The notes: generated by a model from the letters alone, not told the origin. 55,260 nucleotides of DNA from Pseudoflavonifractor phocaeensis (GCF_016901735.1 NZ_JACLZC010000013.1:1-55260); one strand, 5' to 3'. Shown: positions 8,470-17,449, numbered from the stretch's first letter. A program made the numbers and translations.

Positions 8470-9358
8470 AAACGTAGAGACCTTTTTGGAATGCGACAAA
8501 AACCCCCATTACGCCACCACCCTGCTCTTCGGAGCCCCCTTTGATTCCACCACCTCCTACCGGCCCGGCACCCGCTTCGGTCCCGCCGCCATCCGCCGGG
8601 AGTCCTACGGGCTGGAGAGCTACAGCCCCTACCTGAACGAGGACTTGGAGGACGGCTCCGTGCTGGACCTGGGAGACCTGGAGCTGTGTTTGGGGGACAC
8701 CCGCAAGGCGTTGGAGCAGATCGAGGACCGCACCCGGGAGATCTTGCAGGCCGCCAAGCGCCCCTTCCTGCTGGGGGGCGAACATCTGGTGACGTTGGGG
8801 GCCTTCCGGGCGGTGGCCGAGCGCTACCCCAACGTACACATCATCCACTTCGATGCCCACGCCGACCTGCGGGAGGAGTATCTGGGCGCCGAGCTGTCCC
8901 ACGCCTGCGTGCTCCGCCGGTGCTGGGAGCTGGTGGGGGACGGCCGCATCTATCAGTTCGGCATCCGCTCCGGCACCCGGGAGGAGTTTACCTGGGGCGC
9001 GTCCCATGTGGAGACCCGCCTTTTTGACTTCGACGGCCTGGAGGAGACCCTGGACCGTTTGAAGGGAAAGCCGGTCTACTTCACGGTAGACCTGGACGTG
9101 ATGGACCCCTCGGTCTTTCCCGGCACCGGCACCCCTGAGCCGGGCGGCGTCACCTTCGACGCCCTGCGCCAGGCGGTGACGATGGTTTGCAGCCGCGCCC
9201 GGGTGGTGGGCTGCGACGTGAACGAGCTCTCCCCGCCCTACGACCAGAGCGGCGCTTCCACCATGGCGGCCTGCAAGATCGTCCGGGAGATGCTGCTTGC
9301 CCTGCAATCCATGCGCCCCCACGGCAAGGGGGATGACGACAATACTGGAGGTATGTAA
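8459..9358 (+). CDS. speB: Agmatinase (ureohydrolase family)
   Basis: The 299-residue protein has the binuclear manganese ureohydrolase motifs in order: GGEHLVT, HFDAHADLRE and the pair DLDVMDPS and PGTGTPEPGG. These place it in the agmatinase/arginase family. Agmatinase splits agmatine to putrescine and urea, which fits between the arginine decarboxylase and the spermidine-forming enzymes of this operon. Aminopropylagmatine ureohydrolase activity is the main alternative. The start overlaps the end of speE by 11 bases, and the gene ends 3 bases before the next start. Confidence 0.92.
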   Translation: MWSKNVETFLECDKNPHYATTLLFGAPFDSTTSYRPGTRFGPAAIRRESYGLESYSPYLNEDLEDGSVLDLGDLELCLGDTRKALEQIEDRTREILQAAKRPFLLGGEHLVTLGAFRAVAERYPNVHIIHFDAHADLREEYLGAELSHACVLRRCWELVGDGRIYQFGIRSGTREEFTWGASHVETRLFDFDGLEETLDRLKGKPVYFTVDLDVMDPSVFPGTGTPEPGGVTFDALRQAVTMVCSRARVVGCDVNELSPPYDQSGASTMAACKIVREMLLALQSMRPHGKGDDDNTGGM

Positions 9359-9361
9359 ACC

Positions 9362-10621
9362 ATGAGCAAGGTACTCATCATCGGCTGCGGCGGCGTGGCC
9401 GGCGTGGCCATCCACAAGTGCTGCCAGAACAGCGACGTTTTCACCGAGATCTGCATCGCCAGCCGCACCAAGTCCAAGTGCGACGCCCTCAAGGCCGAGC
9501 TGGAGGGCAAGACCAAGACCGTCATCACCACCGAGCAGGTGGACGCCGACGACGTCAACCAGGTCATCGCCCTCATCAAGAAGGTGCAGCCCGACCTGGT
9601 CATGAACATCGCCCTCCCCTACCAGGACCTGACCATCATGGACGCGTGCCTTGCCTGCGGCGTCAACTACCTGGACACCGCCAACTATGAGCCGGAGGAC
9701 ATCGACGACCCCGAATGGCGGGCCGTCTATGAAAAGCGCTGCAAGGAAGAGGGCTTTTCCGCCTACTTTGACTACTCCTGGCAGTGGGCCTACAAAGAGA
9801 AGTTTGAAAAGGCCGGCCTCACCGCCCTGCTGGGCACCGGCTTTGACCCGGGCGTGACCCAGGCATACTGCGCCTACGCCCAGAAGCATCTCTTCGACCA
9901 GATCCGCACCATTGACATCCTGGACTGCAACGGCGGCGACCACGGCTACCCCTTCGCCACCAACTTCAACCCCGAGATCAACCTCCGGGAGGTGTCCGCC
10001 CCCGGCTCCTACTGGGAGAACGGCCGCTGGGTGGAGATCCCCGCCATGAGCATCAAGCGGGAATATGACTTCGACCAGGTGGGTCACAAGGATATGTACC
10101 TCCTCCACCACGAGGAAATCGAGTCCCTGGCCAAGAACATCCCCGGCGTGGAGCGCATCCGCTTCTTCATGACCTTCGGCCAGAGCTATCTCACCCACAT
10201 GAAGTGCCTGGAGAACGTGGGGATGCTGTCCACCACTCCCATCGAGTTTGAGGGCCACCAGATTGTGCCCATCCAGTTCCTGAAGGCCCTGCTGCCCGAC
10301 CCGGCCTCCCTGGGCCCCCGCACCGTGGGCAAGACCAACATCGGCTGCATCTTCACCGGCGTCAAGGACGGCAAGGAAAAAACCGCCTACATCTACAACG
10401 TCTGCGACCATCAGGAGTGCTACAAGGAGGTGGGCTCCCAGGCCATCAGCTACACCACCGGCGTGCCCGCCATGATCGGCGCCATGATGCTCCTCACCGG
10501 CAAGTGGAACAAGCCCGGCGTGTTCACCGTGGAGGAGTTCGATCCCGATCCCTACATGGAGGCCCTGAACCAGTGGGGCCTGCCCTGGCAGATCAGCGAC
10601 AGCCCGGTGCTGGTGGACTGA
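9362..10621 (+). CDS. Carboxynorspermidine/carboxyspermidine synthase (saccharopine dehydrogenase-like)
   Basis: This 419-residue NAD(P)H-dependent enzyme opens with a Rossmann motif (VLIIGCGGVAGVAIHKC) and has the saccharopine-dehydrogenase-like layout, including the conserved GTGFDPGVTQAYCAYA and HHEEIESL segments. The family (CASDH) condenses aspartate semialdehyde with putrescine or diaminopropane and reduces the imine, giving carboxyspermidine or carboxynorspermidine. It lies 3 bases after agmatinase and is directly followed by the matching decarboxylase gene, which makes the assignment strong. Putrescine is the likely amine substrate because the operon makes it. Confidence 0.92.
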   Translation: MSKVLIIGCGGVAGVAIHKCCQNSDVFTEICIASRTKSKCDALKAELEGKTKTVITTEQVDADDVNQVIALIKKVQPDLVMNIALPYQDLTIMDACLACGVNYLDTANYEPEDIDDPEWRAVYEKRCKEEGFSAYFDYSWQWAYKEKFEKAGLTALLGTGFDPGVTQAYCAYAQKHLFDQIRTIDILDCNGGDHGYPFATNFNPEINLREVSAPGSYWENGRWVEIPAMSIKREYDFDQVGHKDMYLLHHEEIESLAKNIPGVERIRFFMTFGQSYLTHMKCLENVGMLSTTPIEFEGHQIVPIQFLKALLPDPASLGPRTVGKTNIGCIFTGVKDGKEKTAYIYNVCDHQECYKEVGSQAISYTTGVPAMIGAMMLLTGKWNKPGVFTVEEFDPDPYMEALNQWGLPWQISDSPVLVD

Positions 10622-10622
10622 A

Positions 10623-11744
10623 ATGGCGGAGCTCCGTACCCCCTACTTCCGGGTGGAGGAGGCAAAGCTCCTTCATAACCTGGAAATTTTGAAAAAGGTG
10701 CAGGAGGAGGCGGGCTGCAAGATCTTATTGGCCCAAAAAGCCTTCTCCATGTTCGCCTGCTATCCCCTCCTGCGGCGGTATCTGGCCGGAAGCGCCGCCA
10801 GCGGACTCTATGAGGCCCGGCTGGGCAAGGAGCACTTCGGCGGGGAGACCCACGTCTTTTCCCCCGCCTACCGGGCCGACGAGTTTGAGGAGCTGCTGGC
10901 CTACGCCGACCACTTCGTCTTTAACTCCCCCGCCCAGCTGGACAAGTACGCCGCCAAGGCAAAGGCCACCGGCAAGCAGGTGGGCCTGCGGCTCAACCCC
11001 CAGTGCTCCACCCAGGAGGGCCACGCCATCTATGACCCCTGCGCCCCCGGCTCCCGGCTGGGCACCACCCTGGAAAACTTCCGCCCCGACCAGCTGCCCC
11101 TGCTGGACGGCCTCCACTTCCACACCCTCTGCGAGCAGGACGCCGACGACCTGGAGACCACCGTGGAAGCCCTGGAAGCCCAGTTCGGCCCCTATCTCAA
11201 GGAGATGAAGTGGCTCAATCTGGGGGGCGGACACCACATCACCCGCCCCGGCTATCAGACCGGCAGGCTCATCGCCCTGGTGCGCCGCCTCAAGGAGACC
11301 TACGGCGTGGAGGTCTACCTGGAGCCCGGCGAGGCGGTGGTCTTAAACGCCGGCGTGCTGGTGACCTCGGTGCTGGAGACCATCCATAACGGCATGGACA
11401 TCGCCATTTTGGACACCTCCGCCGCCTGCCATATGCCCGACGTGCTGGAGATGCCCTACCGTCCGCCTCTGCGCGGCAGCGGCCAGCCCGGCGAAAAGGA
11501 GTATACTTACCGCCTGGGCGGTCCCACCTGTCTGGCGGGGGATGTCATCGGGGACTACTCCTTCGATACCCCCCTCCGAGAGGGCGACCGGCTGATTTTT
11601 GAGGATATGGCCCTCTATACCATGGTCAAGACCAACACCTTTAACGGGATGCCCCTCCCCGCCATCGTCTGGCGGGACCGGGACGGCAGCGATACCGTGG
11701 TCCGTTCCTTCGGCTACAAGGACTTCAAAACCAGACTTTCCTAA
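10623..11744 (+). CDS. nspC: Carboxynorspermidine/carboxyspermidine decarboxylase
   Basis: The 373-residue PLP enzyme has the fold-III (alanine-racemase/DapDC-like) decarboxylase layout. The PLP lysine lies in ILLAQKAFSMF, the glycine-rich LNLGGGHHITRPGY binds the phosphate, and LEPGEAVV, CHMPDVLEMPYRP and GPTCLAGDVIGDY form the C-terminal active-site parts. The family decarboxylates carboxyspermidine to spermidine (or the nor-compound). It is the last gene of the operon, 1 base after its partner, and is followed by a bidirectional terminator. Confidence 0.94.
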   Translation: MAELRTPYFRVEEAKLLHNLEILKKVQEEAGCKILLAQKAFSMFACYPLLRRYLAGSAASGLYEARLGKEHFGGETHVFSPAYRADEFEELLAYADHFVFNSPAQLDKYAAKAKATGKQVGLRLNPQCSTQEGHAIYDPCAPGSRLGTTLENFRPDQLPLLDGLHFHTLCEQDADDLETTVEALEAQFGPYLKEMKWLNLGGGHHITRPGYQTGRLIALVRRLKETYGVEVYLEPGEAVVLNAGVLVTSVLETIHNGMDIAILDTSAACHMPDVLEMPYRPPLRGSGQPGEKEYTYRLGGPTCLAGDVIGDYSFDTPLREGDRLIFEDMALYTMVKTNTFNGMPLPAIVWRDRDGSDTVVRSFGYKDFKTRLS

Positions 11745-11754
11745 AAAAAGAAGA

Positions 11755-11790
11755 GATAAGAGATACGGGAAGCTTTCCCTATCTCTTATC
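11755..11790. terminator. Bidirectional terminator between polyamine operon and araC-type gene
   Basis: GATAAGAGATA (11755-11765) pairs with TATCTCTTATC (11780-11790), extended inward by GGGA/TCCC. The complementary strand then runs into seven T (bases 11743-11749 are A). The loop end is followed by repeated ATCTCTT units up to 11809. It sits between two convergent genes and can serve both. Confidence 0.85.
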
Positions 11791-11806
11791 TCTTATCTTT
11801 TATCTC

Positions 11807-12667
11807 TTATCGCCCCTGGGGCATGTATTCCCGGGGCATGTGGCCGAATTCCCGCTTAAAGGCTTTGAGGAAGTTGGAGTAGTCGCTGAACCCGCAGCGC
11901 ATACAGGCCTCCATCACCGGCGTGCCGGAGCGGAGCATATTGCGGGCGATGGTGAGGCGTTTTTTCATGATGTATTGATAGAGGGTCAAACCGGCATACT
12001 GTTTGAACTTGTTGCTCAGATAGAACTTGCTCAGGTGGAATTGCTGGGCCAGGCCGTCCAGGGACAGCTCGTCGGAGAGGTGGTCCTCGATGTAGAGCAG
12101 GATCTGGTTGATTTTCGGGTTTTCGGTCACGTCCAGGCGGATCTCGTCGGGGGTCTCGAAGTAGGCCCGGTTGAGATAGACCAGAAACTCCACCAAACAG
12201 GCGTACATGAGCACATGGCTGCCGAACAGCCCTTCCTCCTGGATCTGGGTCATGTAGGCGCACAGCCGCCGGAGATGGGTGAGGCTGTCCCCGCCGGGCC
12301 GGATGAGCTTGTATTTTTTCCGGGCCGCGTCGGTAAAGCAGGCGCTGAGATCGTCCCCGAAATCCTGCACGCTCTGGAAAAAATCCCCGTCCAGCCAGAG
12401 CACATAGCGCTCGTAGGGCTTGCCCGGCCGGACCTCCGGGCGGTGGATGTCCCGGTTGTTGGTCAGCAGGATATCCCCCGGCCGGAGCTGGTAGGTACGG
12501 CCCTCCACCACGTAGTCCACGTTGCCCGAGAGGAAGAAAAAGACCTCGTAAAACTCGTGCTCGTGGAAGGCCACCTCCGGCGGCTCCAGGTCCACATAGT
12601 GGTGAAATTCAAAGAAGCGGGTGTTCATGGTCTGGCGCTGGGTGAACACATCTATGTGCGATTTCAC
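11807..12667 (-). CDS. AraC-family transcriptional regulator, probable control of glucuronate genes
   Basis: The 286-residue regulator has an N-terminal cupin sensor (HEHEFYEVFFFLSGNVDYVVEG and RPGDILLTNN) and a C-terminal double helix-turn-helix with LAQFHLSKFYLSNKFKQ and the typical end CMRCGFSDYSNFLKAFKREFG. It is transcribed away from uxaC across a 160-base shared promoter region, so it probably senses a hexuronate or intermediate and activates that operon. Start GTG 12667 is preferred because GAGGTG (12675-12680 on the complement) is correctly spaced; the longer frame to 12712 has no ribosome site. Confidence 0.88.
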   Translation of the reverse strand: MKSHIDVFTQRQTMNTRFFEFHHYVDLEPPEVAFHEHEFYEVFFFLSGNVDYVVEGRTYQLRPGDILLTNNRDIHRPEVRPGKPYERYVLWLDGDFFQSVQDFGDDLSACFTDAARKKYKLIRPGGDSLTHLRRLCAYMTQIQEEGLFGSHVLMYACLVEFLVYLNRAYFETPDEIRLDVTENPKINQILLYIEDHLSDELSLDGLAQQFHLSKFYLSNKFKQYAGLTLYQYIMKKRLTIARNMLRSGTPVMEACMRCGFSDYSNFLKAFKREFGHMPREYMPQGR

Positions 12668-12700
12668 TAAAAAACACCTCGCAATTTTTATAGATGTTTC

Positions 12701-12770
12701 ATTATACAGCAATTTTCACCAGGTTTCAAGCAGGATATACCGTGCAAAATAGCAGAACCGATGGTATAAT
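12701..12770. promoter_or_regulatory. Divergent promoter region araC-type / uxaC
   Basis: A TATAAT -10 for uxaC lies at 12765-12770 with only a poor -35 (GTGCAA about 12742). This is expected for an activator-dependent promoter. On the other strand TATAAT lies at 12706-12701 for the regulator gene. The bases between them are the likely operator of the AraC-type protein, though I could not pick out a convincing direct repeat. Confidence 0.6.
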
Positions 12771-12828
12771 AAAAACCAACAAAGGCACAGGGAACACAAT
12801 TACATCAGGCAGAAGGAGGACAAGCGCT

Positions 12829-14238
12829 ATGAAAACCTTTATCACCGAGGATTTTCTCCTCAACACCGAGGCGGCCCGCCGCCTCTACCACGAGCACGCC
12901 GAGAAGATGCCCATCTTCGACTACCACTGCCACCTGAATCCCAAGGAGATCTATGATGACATCCGCATGGATGACATCGCCTACGCCTGGCTGGGCGGGG
13001 ACCACTACAAGTGGCGCGTCATGCGGGCCTGCGGCATCCCCGAGGAGAAGATCACCGGCTCCGCCCCCGGCCGGGAGAAGTTCAACGCCTTCGCCCAGGT
13101 CATGCCCCAGCTCATCGGCAACCCCATCTACCACTGGTCCCACCTGGAGCTGAAGAACTTCTTCGGCGTGGACGACCTGCTGGACCCCACCACCGCCGAC
13201 GCCATCTGGGATAAGGCCAACGCCGTCCTCCAGAGCCCCGCCGGCTCCTCCCGCGCCCTCATCCGGGCCAGCAACGTCAAGGCCCTCTGCACCACCGACG
13301 ACCCCGCCGACGACCTCCAGTGGCATAAGGCCCTGGCCGCTCAGCGGGACGTGTTCCCCGTCCAGGTCCTGCCCACCTTCCGGCCGGACAAGGCCCTCCA
13401 CGTGGAGAACGCCGAGTTTGCCGGCTACCTCCAGAAGCTGGGCCAGGTGTGCGGCATGACCATCGCCACCCTGGACGACGTGAAGAACGCCCTCTCCCAG
13501 CGCCTGGACTACTTCACCGCCGTGGGCTGCCGCCTGGCCGACCAGTCCTTCGGCTCCCCCGACTTCACCCAGTGGGACGAGGCCGCCGCTCAGTCCGCCC
13601 TCACCAAGGCCATGGCCGGCGAGGCCCTCTCCGGCCATGAGATCGCCGCCTATCAGGCCTACGTCATGGACTTCCTGGGCGGCGAGTACGCCCGCCGGGG
13701 TTACGTCATGCAGCTCCACCTGGGCGCCGTCCGCAACCTGAACACCCGCCGCTTCCAGGCCCTGGGCGCCGACGTGGGCTGCGACTCCATCGGCGACGGT
13801 ATCCCCGCCGACTCCCTGGCCGCCCTGCTGGACCGCATGGCCGTCCGCGACGCCCTCCCCAAGACCATTCTCTACACCCTCAACGCCTCCGACAGCGACA
13901 AGCTGGTGGCCGCCGCCGGCTGCTTCCAGGACGCCTCCACCGCCGGCAAGGTCCAGTTCGGCTCCGCCTGGTGGTTCAACGACCACTTTGACGGCATGGT
14001 GGGTCAGATCCACTCCCTGGCCAACATCGGCGTCCTCAGCCGCTTCGTGGGTATGCTCACCGACTCCCGCTCCTTCCTCTCCTACCCCCGCCACGAGTAC
14101 TTCCGCCGCATCCTCTGCCGGGTCATCGGCGGCTGGGTGGCTGACGGCATGGCCCCCGCCGATTACGCCCTGCTGGGTAAGATGGTGGAGGACATCTGCT
14201 ACAACAACGTGGCCCGTTATATCGGCATCGAGGGTTAA
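12829..14238 (+). CDS. uxaC: Glucuronate isomerase
   Basis: This 469-residue enzyme converts D-glucuronate to D-fructuronate (and galacturonate to tagaturonate), the first step of the Ashwell pathway. It matches UxaC in length (E. coli 470) and motifs: the amidohydrolase-like metal site IFDYHCHLNPKEIYDD near residue 30, MQLHLGAVRNLNTRRF, and the late GSAWWFNDHFDGM block. Start ATG 12829 follows AAGGAGG at 12813-12819. It heads an operon with uxuA and the SDR reductase and faces the AraC-type regulator. Confidence 0.97.
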   Translation: MKTFITEDFLLNTEAARRLYHEHAEKMPIFDYHCHLNPKEIYDDIRMDDIAYAWLGGDHYKWRVMRACGIPEEKITGSAPGREKFNAFAQVMPQLIGNPIYHWSHLELKNFFGVDDLLDPTTADAIWDKANAVLQSPAGSSRALIRASNVKALCTTDDPADDLQWHKALAAQRDVFPVQVLPTFRPDKALHVENAEFAGYLQKLGQVCGMTIATLDDVKNALSQRLDYFTAVGCRLADQSFGSPDFTQWDEAAAQSALTKAMAGEALSGHEIAAYQAYVMDFLGGEYARRGYVMQLHLGAVRNLNTRRFQALGADVGCDSIGDGIPADSLAALLDRMAVRDALPKTILYTLNASDSDKLVAAAGCFQDASTAGKVQFGSAWWFNDHFDGMVGQIHSLANIGVLSRFVGMLTDSRSFLSYPRHEYFRRILCRVIGGWVADGMAPADYALLGKMVEDICYNNVARYIGIEG

Positions 14239-14284
14239 ACCCCCTTTCTATCACCTGAATCCATCAAAAAAAGGAGACTGAACC

Positions 14285-15346
14285 ATGAAACTTTCCTTCC
14301 GCTGGTACGGCGAGTCCGACCCCATTTCCCTGGCCTATATCTCCCAGATCCCCGGGATGCGCTCCATCGTGTCCGCGGTCTACGACGTGAAGCCCGGAGA
14401 GGTCTGGCCCGAGGAGAGCCTGGCCAAGATGAAACAGCAGTGTGAGGACAACGGCCTGATCTTCGACGTGGTGGAGTCCATCCCCGTCCACGAGGACATC
14501 AAGCTGGGCCGCAACAACGTGGAAGAGCTGCTGGACGTGTACTGCGAGAACATCCGCCGCTGTGCCAAGTACGGCGTCAAGTGCGTGACCTACAACTTCA
14601 TGCCCGTCTTTGACTGGACCCGCACCCAGCTGGACAAGGTGGCCGCCGACGGCTCCACCAGCCTGGTCATGTACTGGGATCAGATGAAGGGCCTGGACCC
14701 CCTGAAGGACGACATCCACCTGCCCGGCTGGGACTCCAGCTACACCCAGGACGAGGTCCGCGAGCTCATCGCCGCCTACGGCGAACTGGGCGAGGAGGGC
14801 CTGTGGGCCAACCTGGAGCGCTTCCTCAAGAAGGTCATCCCCGTGGCCGAGGAGTGCGGCGTGGTCATGGCCATCCATCCCGACGATCCCCCGTACCCCA
14901 TCTTCGGCCTGCCCCGCATCATCACCAATGAGGCCCATCTGGACCGCTTCCTCAAGCTCTACGACAGCCCCGCCAACTCCCTGTGCCTGTGCACCGGCTC
15001 TCTGGGCTGCGCCAAGTTCAACGACATCCCCGCCATGGTCCGCAAGTACTCCGCTATGGGCCGCATCGGCTTTATGCACATCCGCAACGTGAAGATCATG
15101 GAGGACGGCTCCTTCGAGGAGCGGGCCCACCTGACCTCCTGCGGCTCCCTGGATATGTACGAGATCGTCCGCGCTCTGGTGGAGACCGGCTTCGACGGCT
15201 ACGTCCGCCCCGACCACGGCCGCATGATCTGGGACGAGATCGGCTCCAACGCCAAGCCCGGCTACGGCCTCTACGACCGCGCCCTGGGCGCCACCTACCT
15301 CAACGGCCTCTTTGAAGCCTGCGAGAAGGCCAACAAGGCCCGCTGA
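14285..15346 (+). CDS. uxuA: Mannonate dehydratase
   Basis: The 353-residue TIM-barrel enzyme dehydrates D-mannonate to 2-keto-3-deoxygluconate. Family hallmarks are the N-terminal [12 protein letters not shown], the [17 protein letters not shown] metal-binding segment, LCTGSLG, and the FMHIRNVK and [11 protein letters not shown] blocks near the C-terminus. It follows uxaC by 46 bases behind an AAGGAGA site and precedes the reductase that makes its substrate. Confidence 0.97.
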   Translation: MKLSFRWYGESDPISLAYISQIPGMRSIVSAVYDVKPGEVWPEESLAKMKQQCEDNGLIFDVVESIPVHEDIKLGRNNVEELLDVYCENIRRCAKYGVKCVTYNFMPVFDWTRTQLDKVAADGSTSLVMYWDQMKGLDPLKDDIHLPGWDSSYTQDEVRELIAAYGELGEEGLWANLERFLKKVIPVAEECGVVMAIHPDDPPYPIFGLPRIITNEAHLDRFLKLYDSPANSLCLCTGSLGCAKFNDIPAMVRKYSAMGRIGFMHIRNVKIMEDGSFEERAHLTSCGSLDMYEIVRALVETGFDGYVRPDHGRMIWDEIGSNAKPGYGLYDRALGATYLNGLFEACEKANKAR

Positions 15347-15390
15347 TGTTTGTTTGATTCGCAACTTTATGAAGAAAGGGTGTATTTCTT

Positions 15391-16245
15391 ATGGAAAAGA
15401 ACGTCATCAATACCGACCTGACCGGTAAGGTCGCCGTGGTCACCGGCGCCGGCGGCGTGCTGTGCTCCGCCTTCGCCAAGGTGCTGGCCCGTGCCGGCGC
15501 CAAGGTGGCTCTGCTGGACCTGAACGAGGAGGCCGCTCAGGGCTTCGCCGACCAGATTGTGGCCGAGGGCGGCGTGGCCAAGGCCTATAAGTGCAACGTG
15601 CTGGACAAGGACAACTGCTACGCCGTGGCCGACGCCGTGGAGGCCGACCTGGGCAAGTGCGACATCCTCATCAACGGCGCCGGCGGCAACAACCCCCGCG
15701 CCACCACCGACAAGGAGTACTTCGAGGTGGGTGACATCGACGGCGACACCAAGAGCTTCTTCGACCTGGAGACCAAGGGCGTGGAGTTCGTCTTTAACCT
15801 GAACTTCATCGGCACCCTGCTCCCCACCCAGGCCTTTGCCCGTCAGATGGTGGGCCGTGAGGGCTGCAACATCCTGAACATCTCCTCCATGAACGCCTAC
15901 ACCCCCCTGACCAAGATCCCCGCCTACTCCGGGGCCAAGGCCGCCATCTCCAACTTCACCCAGTGGCTGGCCGTCCACTTCTCCAAGGTGGGCATCCGCG
16001 TCAACGCCATCGCCCCCGGCTTCTTCTCCACCAAGCAGAACGCCAAGCTCCTCTACAACGAGGACGGCACCCCCACCGCCCGGACCGGCAAGATCCTGGC
16101 CGCCACTCCCATGGGCCGCTTCGGCGACACCGAGAAGGAGCTGGCCGGCGCTGTGCTCTTCCTGCTCAACAATGAGGCTGCCAGCTTCATCACCGGCGTG
16201 TGCATTCCCATCGACGGCGGCTTCTCCGCCTACTCCGGCGTGTAA
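15391..16245 (+). CDS. D-fructuronate/mannonate oxidoreductase, SDR type
   Basis: This 284-residue short-chain dehydrogenase has the NAD(P) motif VTGAGGVLCSAFAKVLA, NNAG-like INGAGGN, and the catalytic Ser...Tyr-x3-Lys as NISSMNAYTPLTKIPAYSGAK. It resembles the Bacillus UxuB-type SDR reductases rather than the unrelated long-chain E. coli UxuB. It would reduce fructuronate to mannonate between the uxaC and uxuA steps. That role is inferred from its place as third gene of the operon and overall similarity; SDR substrates cannot be read from motifs. A strong terminator follows. Confidence 0.85.
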   Translation: MEKNVINTDLTGKVAVVTGAGGVLCSAFAKVLARAGAKVALLDLNEEAAQGFADQIVAEGGVAKAYKCNVLDKDNCYAVADAVEADLGKCDILINGAGGNNPRATTDKEYFEVGDIDGDTKSFFDLETKGVEFVFNLNFIGTLLPTQAFARQMVGREGCNILNISSMNAYTPLTKIPAYSGAKAAISNFTQWLAVHFSKVGIRVNAIAPGFFSTKQNAKLLYNEDGTPTARTGKILAATPMGRFGDTEKELAGAVLFLLNNEAASFITGVCIPIDGGFSAYSGV

Positions 16246-16303
16246 TTTCGGGCTTCTCGCCTTCGGGCGATAAGCATATAAACCTCCTTGTTCCCCTTCA
16301 CAC

Positions 16304-16342
16304 AAGAAAAAGCGCGCTGCGGACGGCAGCGCGCTTTTTCTT
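16304..16342. terminator. Terminator of the uxaC-uxuA-SDR operon
   Basis: A perfect 17-bp inverted repeat (16304-16320 with 16326-16342) encloses a 5-base loop GGACG. The outer part is A-rich on the 5' side and ends in CTTTTTCTT on the 3' side, so it can stop transcription on either strand. It lies 58 bases after the SDR stop. Confidence 0.93.
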
Positions 16343-16364
16343 GCAGTACAGCAGGGACCATCTG

Positions 16365-16625
16365 GTAGGGGCGACCCTTGTGGTCGCCCGCTGGTCAGTC
16401 CTTGCACTGTGTTTCACATTTTCTTGTATGCCTGCTATAGAGCATGGAGATGAGCATACCGGGCAGGGCAAAGCCCATAATGTCATACTGCGGAAGGGAG
16501 AACAGCCCCACCAACAGCAGACTTCCGGTCAGAACAAAGAGAAGAGTACAGGCGGGGCGCACAGTGTGCGCCCCCTACTGTGCGGCATCGAAAACGATGT
16601 AGGGGGCGGACATGCCCGCCCCGCG
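16365..16625. repeat. Three short GC-rich imperfect palindromes (dispersed-repeat type)
   Basis: Three related units of about 27 bases occur at 16365-16391, 16551-16578 (inverted) and 16599-16625. Each starts GTAGGGG and ends in a CGCCC-type complement, and each can form a hairpin. Such units are common dispersed repeats in Oscillospiraceae intergenic DNA (general knowledge, not checked here). Between the first two lies a short relict open frame. No function is evident. Confidence 0.55.
16395..16562 (-). pseudogene. Possible relict of a membrane-protein gene
   Basis: A 55-codon frame on the complement starts at GTG 16562 and ends at TGA 16395. It encodes two hydrophobic stretches (TLLFVLTGSLLLVGLF and MGFALPGMLISML) and then a basic, Cys-containing tail. 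It has no ribosome site and is flanked by dispersed palindromes, so it looks like the 3' remnant of a membrane-protein gene rather than a working gene. I do not recognise the parent family. Confidence 0.25.
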
Positions 16626-16641
16626 TTCCCGCAAAGGGGCG

Positions 16642-17415
16642 TTACGCCCCCGTCCAGCCCATGCCGTGGGCGATCACGTCCCGGGTCTCCAGCAGCACCG
16701 GGCGCAGGGCCGAAAGACGCTCGTCGCTCATGCGGGTGAGGGGGGCGCTGATGGAGAGGGCCGCGCACACCTGGCCGCTGTAATCCCGGATGGCAGCCGC
16801 GATGCACCGCACCCCCAGCTCGTTCTCCTCGTCGTCCACCGCCACGCCGCTGGCCCGCACCTGGGCCAGCTCCCCCATCAGGGCCGGCAGGGTCAGAATG
16901 GTGCGGGGGGTGTAGGACTGGATCTGGCTCTCGTTCCAGACGCGGGAGACGTCCTCGTCGGACATGCAGGCCAAAATGGCCTTGCCGCCGCCGGTGCAGT
17001 ACATGGGGCGGTGCATCCCGATGCGGGAGAACATCCGGATGCCCGGGGCGTCGGCCTCCACCTTGTGGACGTAGACGATCTCCGCCCCCTCGGGCACCAG
17101 CAGATGGACCGTCTCCTCCACCTGCCGGCTCAGTTCCTCCATGGGACGCCGGGCCACCTGCACCAGGTCCAGATTCTCCACCACCTGCCCGGTGAGGGCG
17201 TAGAGCCGGGTGGTCATCCGATAGCGGCCGGTATCCCCGTCCTGGGCGGCGTAGCCCCGGTGGACCAGCGCCTGGAGCATCCGGTGTACCGTGCTCTTGT
17301 GCAGGCCGGTGGCCGCTGTCAGCTCGTGGAGCGCCAGACCGTCCCGCGCCCCGCATAGGGTCTCCATTACGTCAAACGCCCGGTCCAGCGCCTGTACGGG
17401 TCCCTTTTCTTCCAT
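16642..17415 (-). CDS. IclR-family regulator, probable KdgR-like control of kdgA-kdgK
   Basis: The 257-residue protein has an N-terminal winged helix (LHELTAATGLHKSTVHRMLQALVHRGYA) and the IclR effector domain with GMHRPMYCTGGGKAILA and a late GVAVDDEENELGVRCIAAAI block. Members that sit beside 2-keto-3-deoxygluconate genes usually repress them and are released by KDG. It is divergent from kdgA across about 215 bases containing a perfect palindrome just before its own start. The upstream terminator and repeats separate it from the uxa operon. Confidence 0.9.
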   Translation of the reverse strand: MEEKGPVQALDRAFDVMETLCGARDGLALHELTAATGLHKSTVHRMLQALVHRGYAAQDGDTGRYRMTTRLYALTGQVVENLDLVQVARRPMEELSRQVEETVHLLVPEGAEIVYVHKVEADAPGIRMFSRIGMHRPMYCTGGGKAILACMSDEDVSRVWNESQIQSYTPRTILTLPALMGELAQVRASGVAVDDEENELGVRCIAAAIRDYSGQVCAALSISAPLTRMSDERLSALRPVLLETRDVIAHGMGWTGA

Positions 17416-17432
17416 GCCATATCCCTCCGTGC

Positions 17433-17449
17433 GTTTTATAATATAAAAC
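17433..17449. promoter_or_regulatory. Perfect palindrome, candidate IclR/KdgR operator
   Basis: GTTTTATAATATAAAAC is an exact 8+1+8 inverted repeat. It lies 18 bases before the IclR start and overlaps the AT-rich segment where its -10 would be. It is the obvious candidate for autoregulatory binding. No second exact copy is seen at the kdgA promoter; only a looser ATAAAACACGG...CCGTATTATGAAAC arrangement occurs near 17566-17594. Confidence 0.55.
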
